NCBI GenBank assembly: GCA_003427395.1 | Contig: BFEA01000006.1 | Coordinates: 6,646,019 to 6,677,549, forward strand | Direction: 5' to 3' | Length of the DNA stretch: 31,531 nucleotides | DNA from: Chara braunii | Taxonomy: Eukaryota; Streptophyta; Charophyceae; Charales; Characeae | Part shown: in pieces, positions 19,257 through 27,639 of the stretch | Numbering within the stretch: the first letter of the stretch is position 1 | Layout: every line of letters starts with the position of its first letter | Position numbers and translations under genes: made by a program | Notes under the pieces: model-generated | What the model was told of the DNA's origin: nothing | Seen by the model: the letters and a program-made list of their open reading frames with translations, nothing else | Databases searched by the model: none

Positions 19257-19512
19257 TGTAAGCAGTGCGAAACACTCATTTGCCGGAATGATCATAGCTC
19301 TCTATGTACCTATTCGTTGATGATTTGTCTGGGGGGAGGGTCTTAAACAACGGACGAGTTGCTGCAACTTGCTGGTATTGCCATTGTTTTTTCAATGTAC
19401 AATCCCCCAGAGTTATCCTTCCCTTTGGGATGACGGTTGGAACCTCTTTCCAGCTGGAAGTGAAAAATGTTATCCTGCTGACTGTTTTTACTCTTTTTTT
19501 TTTTTTTTTCAG
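19257..19512 (+). other. Intron end before the kinase exon
   Basis: No coding sequence. It ends in a long T-run (about 19494-19509) followed by CAG at 19510-19512, a strong 3' splice site. Where this intron starts is not visible; it may extend through the upstream transposons. Confidence 0.6.
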
Positions 19513-19662
19513 TGGCTTGATTTGGATCAGCCTGGAGTTGCCAGCACTGCACAGCGAGATTTTGCCACTGGACAAGTCGCTACAACCCTCTGGGAGACTA
19601 GGGCTGCTTTTGAGCGTGTACGATCTCATCTGAAGAAAATGGGCAACCTGGCTGGCGTACCT
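19513..19662 (+). CDS. PMK: Phosphomevalonate kinase, internal exon 1 (partial gene)
   Basis: Fifty codons, from WLDLDQPGVAS through TTLWETRAAFERVRSHLKK to MGNLAGVP. Phosphomevalonate kinase (GHMP kinase family) makes mevalonate-5-diphosphate from phosphomevalonate and ATP in the cytosolic/peroxisomal mevalonate route to sterols and other isoprenoids. Plant enzymes have a helix of this type (R..M..VR.HMR.MGE.AGVP) just before IEP..QT; the next exon supplies exactly that. The borders are T-run CAG in front and CCT/GTGAGT behind; the phase is 0 at the donor and 150 bp fits whole codons. Upstream exons were not found in the window. Clearly a genuine, intron-containing gene piece. Confidence 0.85.
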
Positions 19663-19668
19663 GTGAGT

Positions 19669-19744
<76 letters not shown>

Positions 19745-19797
19745 TTGACTTTGACTAATGGTTGTTCACTGGTGGAATGCCTCTTTTCTTTATGCAG
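19663..19797 (+). other. Kinase intron (135 bp) with a CT microsatellite
   Basis: Starts GTGAGTGCTC, contains a long (CT)n run at about 19670-19740, and ends TTTCTTTATGCAG. Both splice sites are canonical. The CT run is over half of the intron and is probably length-variable. Confidence 0.88.
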
Positions 19798-19876
19798 ATA
19801 GAGCCTGATGAGCAAACAGCTTTGATTGAGGCAACCAATTCCATCAATGGCGTTTTGCTGGCTGGTGTACCAGGAG
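19798..19876 (+). CDS. PMK: Phosphomevalonate kinase, internal exon 2 (partial gene)
   Basis: Twenty-six codons plus one base: IEPDEQTALIEATNS, INGVLLAGVPG, then a donor GGAG/GTAACG. In the family this is the IEP..QT..L..T segment followed by GVLLAGVPGAGGFDA, the glycine-rich C-terminal GHMP motif that shapes the active site. The AGG.DA part must lie on the next exon. I searched the plus strand up to the window end and did not find it, so the following intron would exceed 11.6 kb if the gene is intact. Alternative: the gene is truncated here by transposon insertion. Confidence 0.88.
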
Positions 19877-20280
19877 GTAACGTCAATCATATCCTCTCTC
19901 TTCAGGTTCTAACGTATTTCTGTTCTGTACTGTTCTATTTAGTTTGATTGGTTTTGCCAAGCTTCATCTGTTTTTGCTTGGTTGTGTTTAATCCAGGTTT
20001 GTCTCAGTAACTTTGGTTAGACGTGATCCTGTTCAGTGTTGGTCCATTTCCTTCCCTCCTGCTCTGTTCGGTTTGGTTCATATCTGTTTGTTGTAGTTCT
20101 GTTTTATTCTCTTTCGGTCTGGTCGTGTCCATTCTGTTATGTTCTGCTCTGGTCGGATCGGGCCGCGTCTGCGGTGTGGCTTTTGTTCTATTCTGTTCTA
20201 TTCTGTTTTTTCTGTCGGTTCAATTTGGCTTTTGTTCTGTTCTGTTCCATTCCATTCGGTTCAGTTTAGTTTAGTTCAGT
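19877..20280 (+). other. Intron sequence rich in TTCTG pentamers
   Basis: After the donor at 19877 the strand is pyrimidine-rich with many TTCTG, GTTCT and TTCAG words (for example 20187-20275). Long frames here are low-complexity translation. It ends at the LTR A2 block. Confidence 0.6.
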
Positions 20281-21230
20281 TTTGGTTCAGCTTGTGCGAG
20301 GCACAGGGCCTCGATATGCCCTACAGGGCCTATTTTTCACACAGTCGGCCGCCCTAAGTAAAGGCAGGCATGACCGAGGCCTACAGGCCATTTGGAGTCA
20401 CCATGCAACTGGGGAAATTCAGGCAGTTGCTCAGCGCCAGTTGGTTGGAAGCGCCCAGGCCCAGACTGCCTTTCATTGCATATAACTGAGGCAGGCCCTG
20501 GGCCGGATACACAAAGTGGACCTAACAAAGGCTGAGGGCAGTTGGGTGCTGGTAACCACCACAGGCCCTGGGCCTGATTACTTCGGACTGAGGCTCAGCC
20601 TCGTGGGGCCTACCGGAAGCTTCTGGGCCAGGGCCCAGTACTGCATTACTGCACGCAGCAGCAGGCCACTTCGATATAGAGAAGGGCCTGCCTACGCATT
20701 GGACATTCGGGCACTGGCTGCATTGTGCGCAAGCGCTGCTGCGCTACCGCTGGCCAGCGCTCGCGCGCTCACGGGCGAGCTGGAAGGAGCAGGCAGCCAT
20801 AGCCAAGCTGCGCTGCTGTATGCTGGATGAGGCGCGTGGTGGTCCCTGGGTGCAAGTGGCATCTGTGAGTTGGGGTACGAGGTTGTGAGTGATACGAGAG
20901 ACATACCTGGTGCTTCACACGTGCGGCATTGGCCGAGATCTGCTCGTACTTGGCAAGCTGTTGACGTCATCAGCGGCATTGTAGTCTAGGCTAGATAGGA
21001 TCCGCCATTCGTAGTCTGGGCGCCGAGCACCAGATAGGATATCAACATTGGATGATGAGACGATTCCAGCATTGTCAATTATGAGCTTTTGGCGTGCTCT
21101 TATTTGGTGAAACTCGTGATGCAATTCTGCTATTGGTTCGAGGTCACGACTGCCTGGTCTCATGTGTATGATGCTGTTTGATTGCTGGAGTTCGCTATTG
21201 CTCATCTTCCTGGCACTTGGTTTGATTTAA
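20281..21230 (+). mobile_element. LTR-like block A2 (probable solo LTR)
   Basis: Related to A1: shares the 33-bp segment at 20596-20628, GCCCTAAGTAAAGGC against GCCCTAAGTGAAGGC, CATACCTGGT near 20902, and TTGACGTCATCAG followed by GGCATTGTAG. No gag or pol follows, and an A-run lies at about 21229-21242. TATA at about 20674. Likely a solo LTR inserted in the kinase intron. Edges approximate. Confidence 0.65.
20661..20691 (+). promoter_or_regulatory. TATA-like box inside an inverted repeat, LTR A2
   Basis: GCAGGCC (20661-20667), then CTTC (20669-20672), pair with GAAG (20681-20684) and GGCCTGC (20685-20691), with one bulged A. The loop GATATAGA holds the TATA core. Arm sequence is unrelated to that of A1, yet the geometry is the same. 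Confidence 0.6.
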
Positions 21231-22282
21231 AAAAAAAAAAAAATACAGCTGTCTTCTCCTCATCTGAGGGACAGTTATATTTTTCCCAACCCTATTTTCT
21301 TCTCTCTTCTTACCTCACACTAGCCACCCATGTCTATGTCCTACCCACAAGCCGTGCAAGGCAGGTAATGGATCACCTTTATTCAGGAGAGCAGCTACTA
21401 CCTCAGGCAAGCAAGGGGCACAAGAGCCTATTCGCAGATCAAGGGAACCCGGATCTAAGACTAGAGTTCACAGCTAGGATCTAGGGCTAGGGTCTAAGGC
21501 CACTTTAAATTTACTAACCAGAACTGAGTTATCCTAAGGTTATGGGCCTACATCTACCTATCTCTGCTCTGTCCAGGGAGTAGTTCCCAAGCTCCTAACA
21601 CCTGGAGAGGGCTGGGAAGAATCACTTTGCAATCAGACTCGCTTTCTTTTCCACTCCGCACTCATGCAAACAGATGGTGAGTCACACTGGTAAACAGCTC
21701 CCACTCAAAGCTCAGAGATATGGAAGTCGAAAACACAGTTCAGATACAAGCTCGCTTCAACAGGCTATGGCGCATCAGCGCCTGCACACTCCAACTCTCG
21801 TCTCTGTATCCAACACCACTGTTCGCACTCACTAAACTCTGGATCACCCTGGATATCCCACACACATACACACTCACACACGCTAACACTAACACACTCG
21901 CCCATCAGCTATGGCGGCTATGGCCGCTGTCCCTCACTAGCTATGGCTAACTATCTTCTTCAGCCACTTCGTCTCCGGGCACTCGGCAGACCACCTCACA
22001 CAAGTCGCTCAGGCAGCACTTCCGCATGGCTTATGCAGGGATGAATGAATGGCTGGGCACTCCCTCTTGATTTATACTTCTGTAACTCGTTGGTCTGCCC
22101 CCTTCCCATGCCCTTGGTGCACACAGTCCCACACGGTACTTGCTTGACTGGACTGTGACTGACTGGGACCGGTACCGCTGACTGCATGGGTTTGCACTGC
22201 CAACTCGATGCAGTCGCACTGCCAACGTAACGCAGTTGGGCTCACCACTTGCCCACTTGCCTCTGTCCAAACNTGAGACAAC
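21231..22282. other. Anonymous, possibly an antisense LTR; no gene
   Basis: Contains pyrimidine-rich DNA (21250-21320), a CA-rich run near 21855-21905 and repeated CTATGGC words (21770, 21909, 21918, 21940). On the minus strand TATAAATC at about 22068-22075 could be a TATA box, so this may be an LTR related to a minus-strand element, but no partner copy is present. An N is at 22273. Confidence 0.35.
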
Positions 22283-22335
22283 TTCGAAAGGCCACTTCCG
22301 GACCTTCCGGAAGTCTGTGGGCTTGGCCTTTCGAA
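22283..22335. repeat. Two-tier hairpin
   Basis: Outer arms TTCGAAAGGCC (22283-22293) and GGCCTTTCGAA (22325-22335); inner arms ACTTCCGGA (22294-22302) and TCCGGAAGT (22306-22314) with a 3-base loop. All arms are perfect. It sits directly before the first 213-bp repeat. Confidence 0.8.
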
Positions 22336-22547
22336 CACTGTAGCAGCTACGACCTTGACCTCTCAGGACTGTAGCAGCTACGAACTTGGCCTTTCAGAAG
22401 AGCTGCAGCTACGACTTCCAGAACTCAGTAAGACCTCTATCCGACAGGTCGACAGATCGAACCCCGACAACCTTCGGACCTACGGCAGCCTACCAACTGT
22501 TGCGAATACACAGGTCACGGTATCAACTCTCGGGGTCGACACAGGTA
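22335..22547 (+). repeat. 213-bp direct repeat, left copy
   Basis: Aligns without gaps to 23163-23375 (offset 828) with about 12 differences, roughly 94% identity. Inside are about 2.7 units of a 30-31 bp repeat based on GTAGCAGCTACGA. The two copies bracket LTR B2. Confidence 0.88.
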
Positions 22548-22550
22548 AGG

Positions 22551-23161
22551 TGCTACATGCTGCGCCTGCAACAGGCTGCACGGGCCCCCTTTCAGGCCCG
22601 TGACGTTTTCAGGCCAAAAGCCTGAAAATAAGGACGTACAGGCCCCTTGTAGTTTCAGCCTGAAAACCTGAAAACGTAGGGCCTACAGGCCCTGTGTCGT
22701 TTCAGGCTAAATCAGGGCCTTTCCGGCCCTGAGATTTTTCATTCTGAAACTGAGGGCCATTTTCAGGCCCTCGTCGGTTCAACCCGCCCTGAAACTCAGG
22801 CAACAAACCAGGGTTTTAGCACAGGCCATTTCGGGCCTGTTTTCAAGACAACCCCTGGTTGAGCTTCAACGCCAGGGTCTGGCACGTTTTGGCATTGGCA
22901 AGAGCAGTCTCCTGGACGGGCCAGCACTATATAGGACTGGCCCGCCCTGCAGGCAGGCAGGTAGCTCCTAGGTACTTCCCAGGCACTTCACGTGCAGTTC
23001 AGGAGGCAGGAGGTAGTCTTCGGGATTCGGCAGCAGCACTCTGGAGGAGCGCTGCAGGAGTAGTTATAGCGCTAGCAGTAGTCTTCAGCGCTGGGCGCTA
23101 GTAGCGTTAGCAGTAGTCTTCAGCGCTGGGCGCCATAGGAGCTAGAGTAGTACTAGAGAGA
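22551..23161 (+). mobile_element. LTR-like block B2 (LTR fragment)
   Basis: Starts TGCTACATGCTGCGC, parallel to TGCGTGGCATACTGCGC of B1, and follows B1 module by module: repeated CAGGCC words, TTCAACGCCAGGGTCTGGCA, the TATA region, CACTTCACGTGCAGTTCAGG and CTTCAGCGCTGGGCGC (twice). It stops at GAGAGAN (N at 23162), about where B1 enters its GA tract, so the rest is missing or unassembled. Confidence 0.78.
22917..22944 (+). promoter_or_regulatory. TATA box inside an inverted repeat, LTR B2
   Basis: CGGGCCAG (22917-22924) and CTGGCCCG (22937-22944) are exact inverse arms around CACTATATAGGA. Relative to B1 the third base pair is G-C instead of A-T, a compensatory double change. Confidence 0.7.
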
Positions 23162-23162
23162 N

Positions 23163-23375
23163 ACACTGTAGCAGCTACGACCTTGACCTCTCAGGACTGT
23201 AGCAGCTACGAACTTGACCTTTCAGAAGAGCTACAGCTACGACTTCTAGAACTCACTAAGACCTCTATCCGACAGGTCTACAGATCGAACCCCTACAACC
23301 TACGGACCTACGACAGCCTGCCAACTGTTGCGAATACACAGGTCACGGGTTCAACTTTCGGGGTCGACACAGGTA
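23163..23375 (+). repeat. 213-bp direct repeat, right copy
   Basis: See the left copy at 22335-22547. It begins directly after the N at 23162, so the junction is not certain. Confidence 0.88.
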
Positions 23376-23493
23376 CTGTACACAGGTAAGGTAAGAACGA
23401 GAGATCGAGCCCTGGGATCTGCATTCACTACTGCTAACAGGTGAATACCGTTTCACTCCCACCGGCCTAAATTCGAGGTCCTCCGAGAATAAT

Positions 23494-24990
23494 TCAGTCC
23501 AAGACTCTCTCGTAGGCTCTAACTACGTTGGGAGCTGTTTCTAGAAGTTCAGTTCTAGTAAACCAGCGGTCGTCCTGGGGTTCCTAATAAGCAAATCAGA
23601 CCTTATACTGTTTCTCTGGACGACCTCTACCTCCTGCTCTGAATACGTCTTCACCTACAATGCCCTCGATGTCATATCTTCCATCCATCTCCGGAGGGAT
23701 CATGGATCTTCTTGATGGAAACTGTTGATTTGTGACACACGGCAACAACTTTGACGCATGGAACACAGGGTAGGTGTGGAGGTGTGCCGGAATCTCTATT
23801 GTATAGGACGGCCCATCCTCTCTGCCCTTAACCTCTAGAACTGGCCATGGGCCCCTGTATGCTAGCAGTAACTTCTGCAAAATGTTTTCCTCAGGAGCAA
23901 ACTCTTTGGACTTGACCCAGACTAGGTCGCCTACTTGAAACTGCGACGGGCGACGGTGCTTATTAGCCTGCTCTATCATTCGGTGTTGGGCCTTCCTGAG
24001 GTTTTCAACAACGGTAGCTAACTCCTTCTCGTGTTGTATCGCAAACTCCCTAGTACCGGGCGGTAGCCTATGAATCTGGTCCTGGTTAAGTCCTTCAAAC
24101 GGTCTACGTGGTCTAAAGGACTTATGCAGTTCATTGGGAGTACGACAGGTGGCTAANTGCACGNTATTGTTATATGCACTGGCTACCTTGGGCAACATGT
24201 CGTCCCAGTTGACTTGATCTGGTCTAATGTACATGCGCAGAACTTGCTGTAGGATCTTGTTCATCTGTTCTGTCTGACCGTTAGTTTCTGGGTGACGGCC
24301 AGACGACATTAACAACTTTGACCCGTATACTTTCATTAACTCCTGCCAGTTCTAACTTGTAAATCGGGTATCTCTGTCACTGACTATTGACAATGGGATC
24401 CCATGATCACTAACCCAAAAGTCGAAAAACTTCTGAATGACTAACTATGTACGGGCTTCAGCGGGTAAGGGAACAAAAACAACATATTTGCTAAATCTAT
24501 CAACTATTACCATGACTTGGCTCTTTCCGTGCCTACTTTTGACGCTAGCATCCATGAAATCAATGGATACAGAATCGCTAGGCTGATCAGGTATAGGCAA
24601 GGGTCAAAGAAGACCTAGAAGGGCACGCGTAGTTGTCTTATTCCTCTGACAGACTTTGCAACTGCGAACATACTCTATGCAGTCAGCTTCCTGGCCAAGT
24701 ATACGCATGCATCAAATTGGCTAGAGTCTTTTGCCAACCGAAATGTCCGTCAGTGTCGCGACATTCCCCTAGGATGGTGCTAGAGTCTTTTGCCAACCGA
24801 AATGTCCGTCAGTGTTGCGGCATTCCCCTAGGATCAAACTACGGATCTCCTCACTATTAGGAACGCACAGTCGGTCTACTACGTTGGTCTTTTTAAACAG
24901 TAATCACTCTGTAGTGCGTAATCTGGTTCAGTCTCTAGGGCCTCCTTAACTTTCTTGAGGTGGTCACTATAAACAGGGTCCTGCGCATAC
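23494..24990 (-). pseudogene. Integrase with C-terminal tail, element 3
   Basis: Zinc-part remains (NTDGHFGWQKTL) are disrupted by a 59-bp tandem duplication. Core: VSIDFMDASVKS (Asp), IVDRFSKYVVFVPL, TAG at 24445, VSDRDTRFTS (Asp), TAG at 24352, GRHPETNGQTEQMN (Glu): all three catalytic acids are present. Then an intact frame 24336-23596 with QVGDLVWVKSKEFAPEE, YTIEIPAHLHTYPVFHASKL and MDGRYDIEGIVGEDVFRAGG. TGA at 23596 and TAG at 23584 break the chromodomain-like end DDRWFTRTELLETAPNVV. Two Ns (24157, 24164) fall in SAYNN.V.LA. Confidence 0.9.
24721..24838. repeat. 59-bp tandem duplication in the integrase zinc region
   Basis: Units 24721-24779 and 24780-24838 share CTAGAGTCTTTTGCCAACCG and the following bases with two substitutions before the last few positions. 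As 59 is not a multiple of three, the duplication itself shifts the frame. Confidence 0.92.
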
Positions 24991-24992
24991 TC

Positions 24993-25370
24993 CTATCTTA
25001 CTCTCTCTTGCAGGTCTCTCCCTATATCCAGATAGTGAACTATGGCTCCAAAGTAATCTGATCTCCTACTTAGAGCATCCGCAACTACGTTATACTTGCC
25101 CTTGACTGGTTTGAGCTCAAAGTCATATTGGTCTATCTCAACGGCCCACTTAGTTAGCTTAGGTGTCATCTTGGCCTGCGTTTTCAGCCATCTAAGGGCC
25201 TCGTGGTCCGAATAAACTTTGAAGTGCCTCCCAAGCAGATAATGCTTCAAGTGTTCTAAGGCCTGCCTGAAAGCGTAGAGTTCTCTCTCGTAAGTCGAGG
25301 TAGCTACTTTCTCTGGATGCGTCCTCGCTGACATAAACTCTACGGGTCTATAGCCATTGCCGTCATCCTG
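24993..25370 (-). pseudogene. RNase H, element 3
   Basis: Same frame as the RT after a TAG at 25371 (VL-stop-QDD). Contains SARTHPEKVATSTYERELYA, FKVYSDHEALRWLKTQAKM and YNVVADALSRRSDYFGA. The acidic residues of the RNase H site (E of YERELYA, D of YSDHE, D of ADALSRR) are intact; the first Asp lies in FVVTTDASQYGI just upstream. The TAG at 24993 ends the frame; EYAQDPVYSDHLKKV continues in frame beyond it. Confidence 0.88.
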
Positions 25371-26128
25371 CTACAACACGACGCGTATCCCATACTGACT
25401 TGCATCCGTGGTGACAACAAATGGCAAGGACGGATCTGCCACCTTGAGGATAGGGTACTCTATCAACGCTCGCTTTAACTTCTTAAGAGCGGTTGTACAA
25501 TCTTTGTCCCACTTCCAGATTGCATCCTTCTTGAGCAACCTGTGAAGGGGAGCGGCGATAGTGGAAATGTTCCTCACGAACTTCCTATAATAATTAGCTA
25601 GGCCTAGAAACGACCGCAATTCTGTCATCGTCCGGGGCGTCGACCAATCTCTAATCGCCGCGATCTTGCTATCCTCTGGCTTAACTCCGTCTAAGCCGTG
25701 GCCCAAGTACAAAACTTGTGTCTTGGCCCACTCGCACTTCTTTGCATTGATCTTGAAGTTAGTCTCTCTCAACTTCTCCAAGACCTGCCTTAAATGACCC
25801 TGATGCTCTTGGAGGGTCTTACTGAAAACCAATATATCATCTAGGTGGACTACAACAAATCTATCTAACCAAAGCCTAAACACATCATTCATACAACGCT
25901 GGAATGTGGCTGGCGCATTGGTGAGTCCAAAGGGCATCACGATGAACTCATAATGCCCATATCTAGTTCGGAAAGCATTCTTGCACTGGTCATCAGGATG
26001 GACTTCTATCTGATGATATCCGGACTTTAAATCTATCTTCGAGAAATATCTGCAGCCCTGCACCCGATCCAAAAGATCGTCTATACTGGTCAGCGGCTCA
26101 GCGTTCTTCATTGTAATGGCATTCAGAC
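25371..26128 (-). pseudogene. Reverse transcriptase, main part, element 3
   Basis: From [77 protein letters not shown] (YLDD with Tyr replaced by His but both Asp kept), VLYLGHGLDGV, SFLGLANYYRKFV, then the start of RNase H. The open frame of about 245 codons is clean up to the TAG at 25371. Its N-terminal part ([20 protein letters not shown] to YRGLN) is at 27640-27740, beyond the insertion; removing the insertion and one 10-bp copy rejoins the frame. Confidence 0.92.
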
Positions 26129-26256
26129 ATTGCTACGCCGGATCGGACCCCGGACCGATTCCGGACCCCGGACCTCCCGGGCCCATCCAGACTTCCGGGA
26201 AAGCGGAATATTCCAGAACTTCCGGACCGGTCCAGATCCCCTATATTTTCCTAAAA

Positions 26257-26258
<2 letters not shown>

Positions 26259-26299
<41 letters not shown>

Positions 26300-26366
26300 C
26301 TCTACTCCTACTCATTTAAACCGTGTCATCCATGTGCAGGGGCCATGCTAATCTTCTCCTTCCAAT
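26259..26366 (-). ncRNA. U6 snRNA pseudogene (antisense copy) with a 39-T tail
   Basis: The minus strand reads ATTGGAA, GGAGAAGATTAGCATGGC, CCCTGCACATGGATGACACG, then a diverged end, then T39 (26297-26259). This follows plant U6 from the ATTGGAA segment through AGATTAGC to the 3' end, with the ACGATAC part before the ACAGAGA box missing. The T tail begins where the U6 terminator should be. The 5' stem is missing, so it is not functional. Confidence 0.85.
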
Positions 26367-26374
26367 GTTAATGA

Positions 26375-26445
26375 CTGTCCCAAGGGCAAGATTAGCATGG
26401 CCCCTGTGCCAAGATGACATGCATTAATGGGGAAGTGGACCAAAT
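26375..26445 (+). ncRNA. U6 snRNA pseudogene (sense copy)
   Basis: The plus strand reads CTGTCCCAAGGG, CAAGATTAGCATGGCCCCTG, TGCCAAGATGACATGCATTA, then GGACCAAAT. It parallels U6 GTCCC, AAGATTAGCATGG, GATGACACGC and GGTCCAAAT, with the middle of the 5' half missing. It faces the other copy, giving perfect 19-bp arms 26337-26355 and 26388-26406. Confidence 0.85.
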
Positions 26446-26732
26446 AAAAAATAAATAACCCGAAAAGGAGGAGGAGGAAGACAAGAAGAGAGGAGGACGA
26501 CAGAGGAGTACAGGAAAAAAAAAATTGGGCCCACGTATTCCTCATTGAATAGTCTTTTTTTCGAAGGACCCCAGCAATGCATCTGCAAGGGTCCAATATC
26601 TCAAGAGACGTTCGACAAATTTCGTGTGAGAGTGGAGTAGGCCAGCAATATACGTTCTTGATCCGAAGTCAGGTCTGCTTTCCAGCAGTTATGTGTCACA
26701 AGTTACAACTACTTGCTACCGTAGCTCTATTT

Positions 26733-26990
26733 TCTTTTGTTTCGTTTTCCTACGAGCAGCAGCCCTAAGGGCCTTGCTCCACTCGTCACTACTTGCACAA
26801 AACACTGAACGTATGGCGGCGTATGGTTCTATGTTCTAGCAGAAGATTCATTCCAACTCTCTCTTTTGTTTCCTTTTCCTACGAGCAGTGGCCCTAAGGG
26901 CCTTGCTCCACTCTTCACTACTTGCACAAAAGACAAAACATATGGTGGCGTATGGTTCCATGTTCTAGCAAAAGATTCATTCTAGTTTTG
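26733..26990. repeat. 129-bp tandem duplication inside the insertion
   Basis: Unit 1 26733-26861, unit 2 26862-26990; shared landmarks TTTTCCTACGAGCAG, GCCCTAAGGGCCTTGCTCCA, CACTACTTGCACAAAA, GGCGTATGGTTC and TGTTCTAGCA.AAGATTCATT. Roughly 85-90% identical by eye. Each unit holds a CCCTAAGGG-centred palindrome (GGCCCTAAGGGCC in unit 2). Confidence 0.88.
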
Positions 26991-27464
26991 CGCATTTGGT
27001 GAGTAGTGGAGGGAAGCCCTGAAAAGCACGTGGTGAGTTGGCCTGCTACTGCCCAAAAACTCGCGTGCTCAATGGTCCCATAACTGCTGAAACACGGACC
27101 TTANTGTGAATCCACAACATATATACTTGGCGTGCCGTGACCCTAGCATGGCTATGAGCATTACTAAGTTCATGGTGAGAAGGCCCTTGCTAATTATCTG
27201 CAGGGGCCTCTCGGGTAACCCACAAGGGTTTTCTAATAAATTATAAGGAGCTATTTGTTTGCTCTCTCTCTCTCTCTCTCGTGTTCTCACACATAACGAC
27301 TTTTTTTTTTTTTTTTTTTTGCCATTGGTGACCACCGCACTGCTCTGGGTGCACCACACACTTGCGCCGCAGGTAGGAAACAAAACCAAAGTTACCAAAC
27401 CCCCTGGTAGACTTTCCCCAGGCCTTCGGGATCGTTGGCGAGGGGCATAAAAAATCAGGCACCA

Positions 27465-27517
27465 TTTTTTTGGGGCGGCCCAGGGCGTGAACAAACGCCC
27501 TGGACCACCCAAAAAAA
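27465..27517. repeat. Long imperfect hairpin
   Basis: The left arm (27465-27488) runs TTTTTTTGGGGCGGCCCAGG then GCGT; the right arm (27495-27517) runs ACGCCCTGGACCACCCAAAA then AAA. They pair over about 22 bases with one extra base and one mismatch-type change, around the loop GAACAA. Confidence 0.85.
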
Positions 27518-27639
27518 TTTTGCCCGTTGGGCTGGGGGCCACACATCCGGACCGAGATCCGGACCCGGACCCCGGACCCCGGACCACGAACAGTCCGGAT
27601 CCCTGTCCGGTGGTCCGGATCGTAGCTATGCATTCAGAC

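Larger units (their letters stand above)
26119..27639. mobile_element. DNA-transposon-like insertion with 10-bp target duplication (element 26129-27629)
   Basis: GCATTCAGAC occurs at 26119-26128 and 27630-27639, exactly flanking a 1501-bp insert that interrupts the LNAIT codons of RT. The insert ends are inverted: ATTGCTACG at the left, and CGTAGCTAT at the right (inverse ATAGCTACG), followed inward by CCGGACC-rich DNA on both sides. Duplications of 9-10 bp with terminal inverted repeats point to a Mutator-like non-autonomous element (inference). No transposase frame is present. Inside: a U6 inverted pair, a 129-bp tandem repeat, a CT run, a T20 tract and a strong hairpin. Confidence 0.82.
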
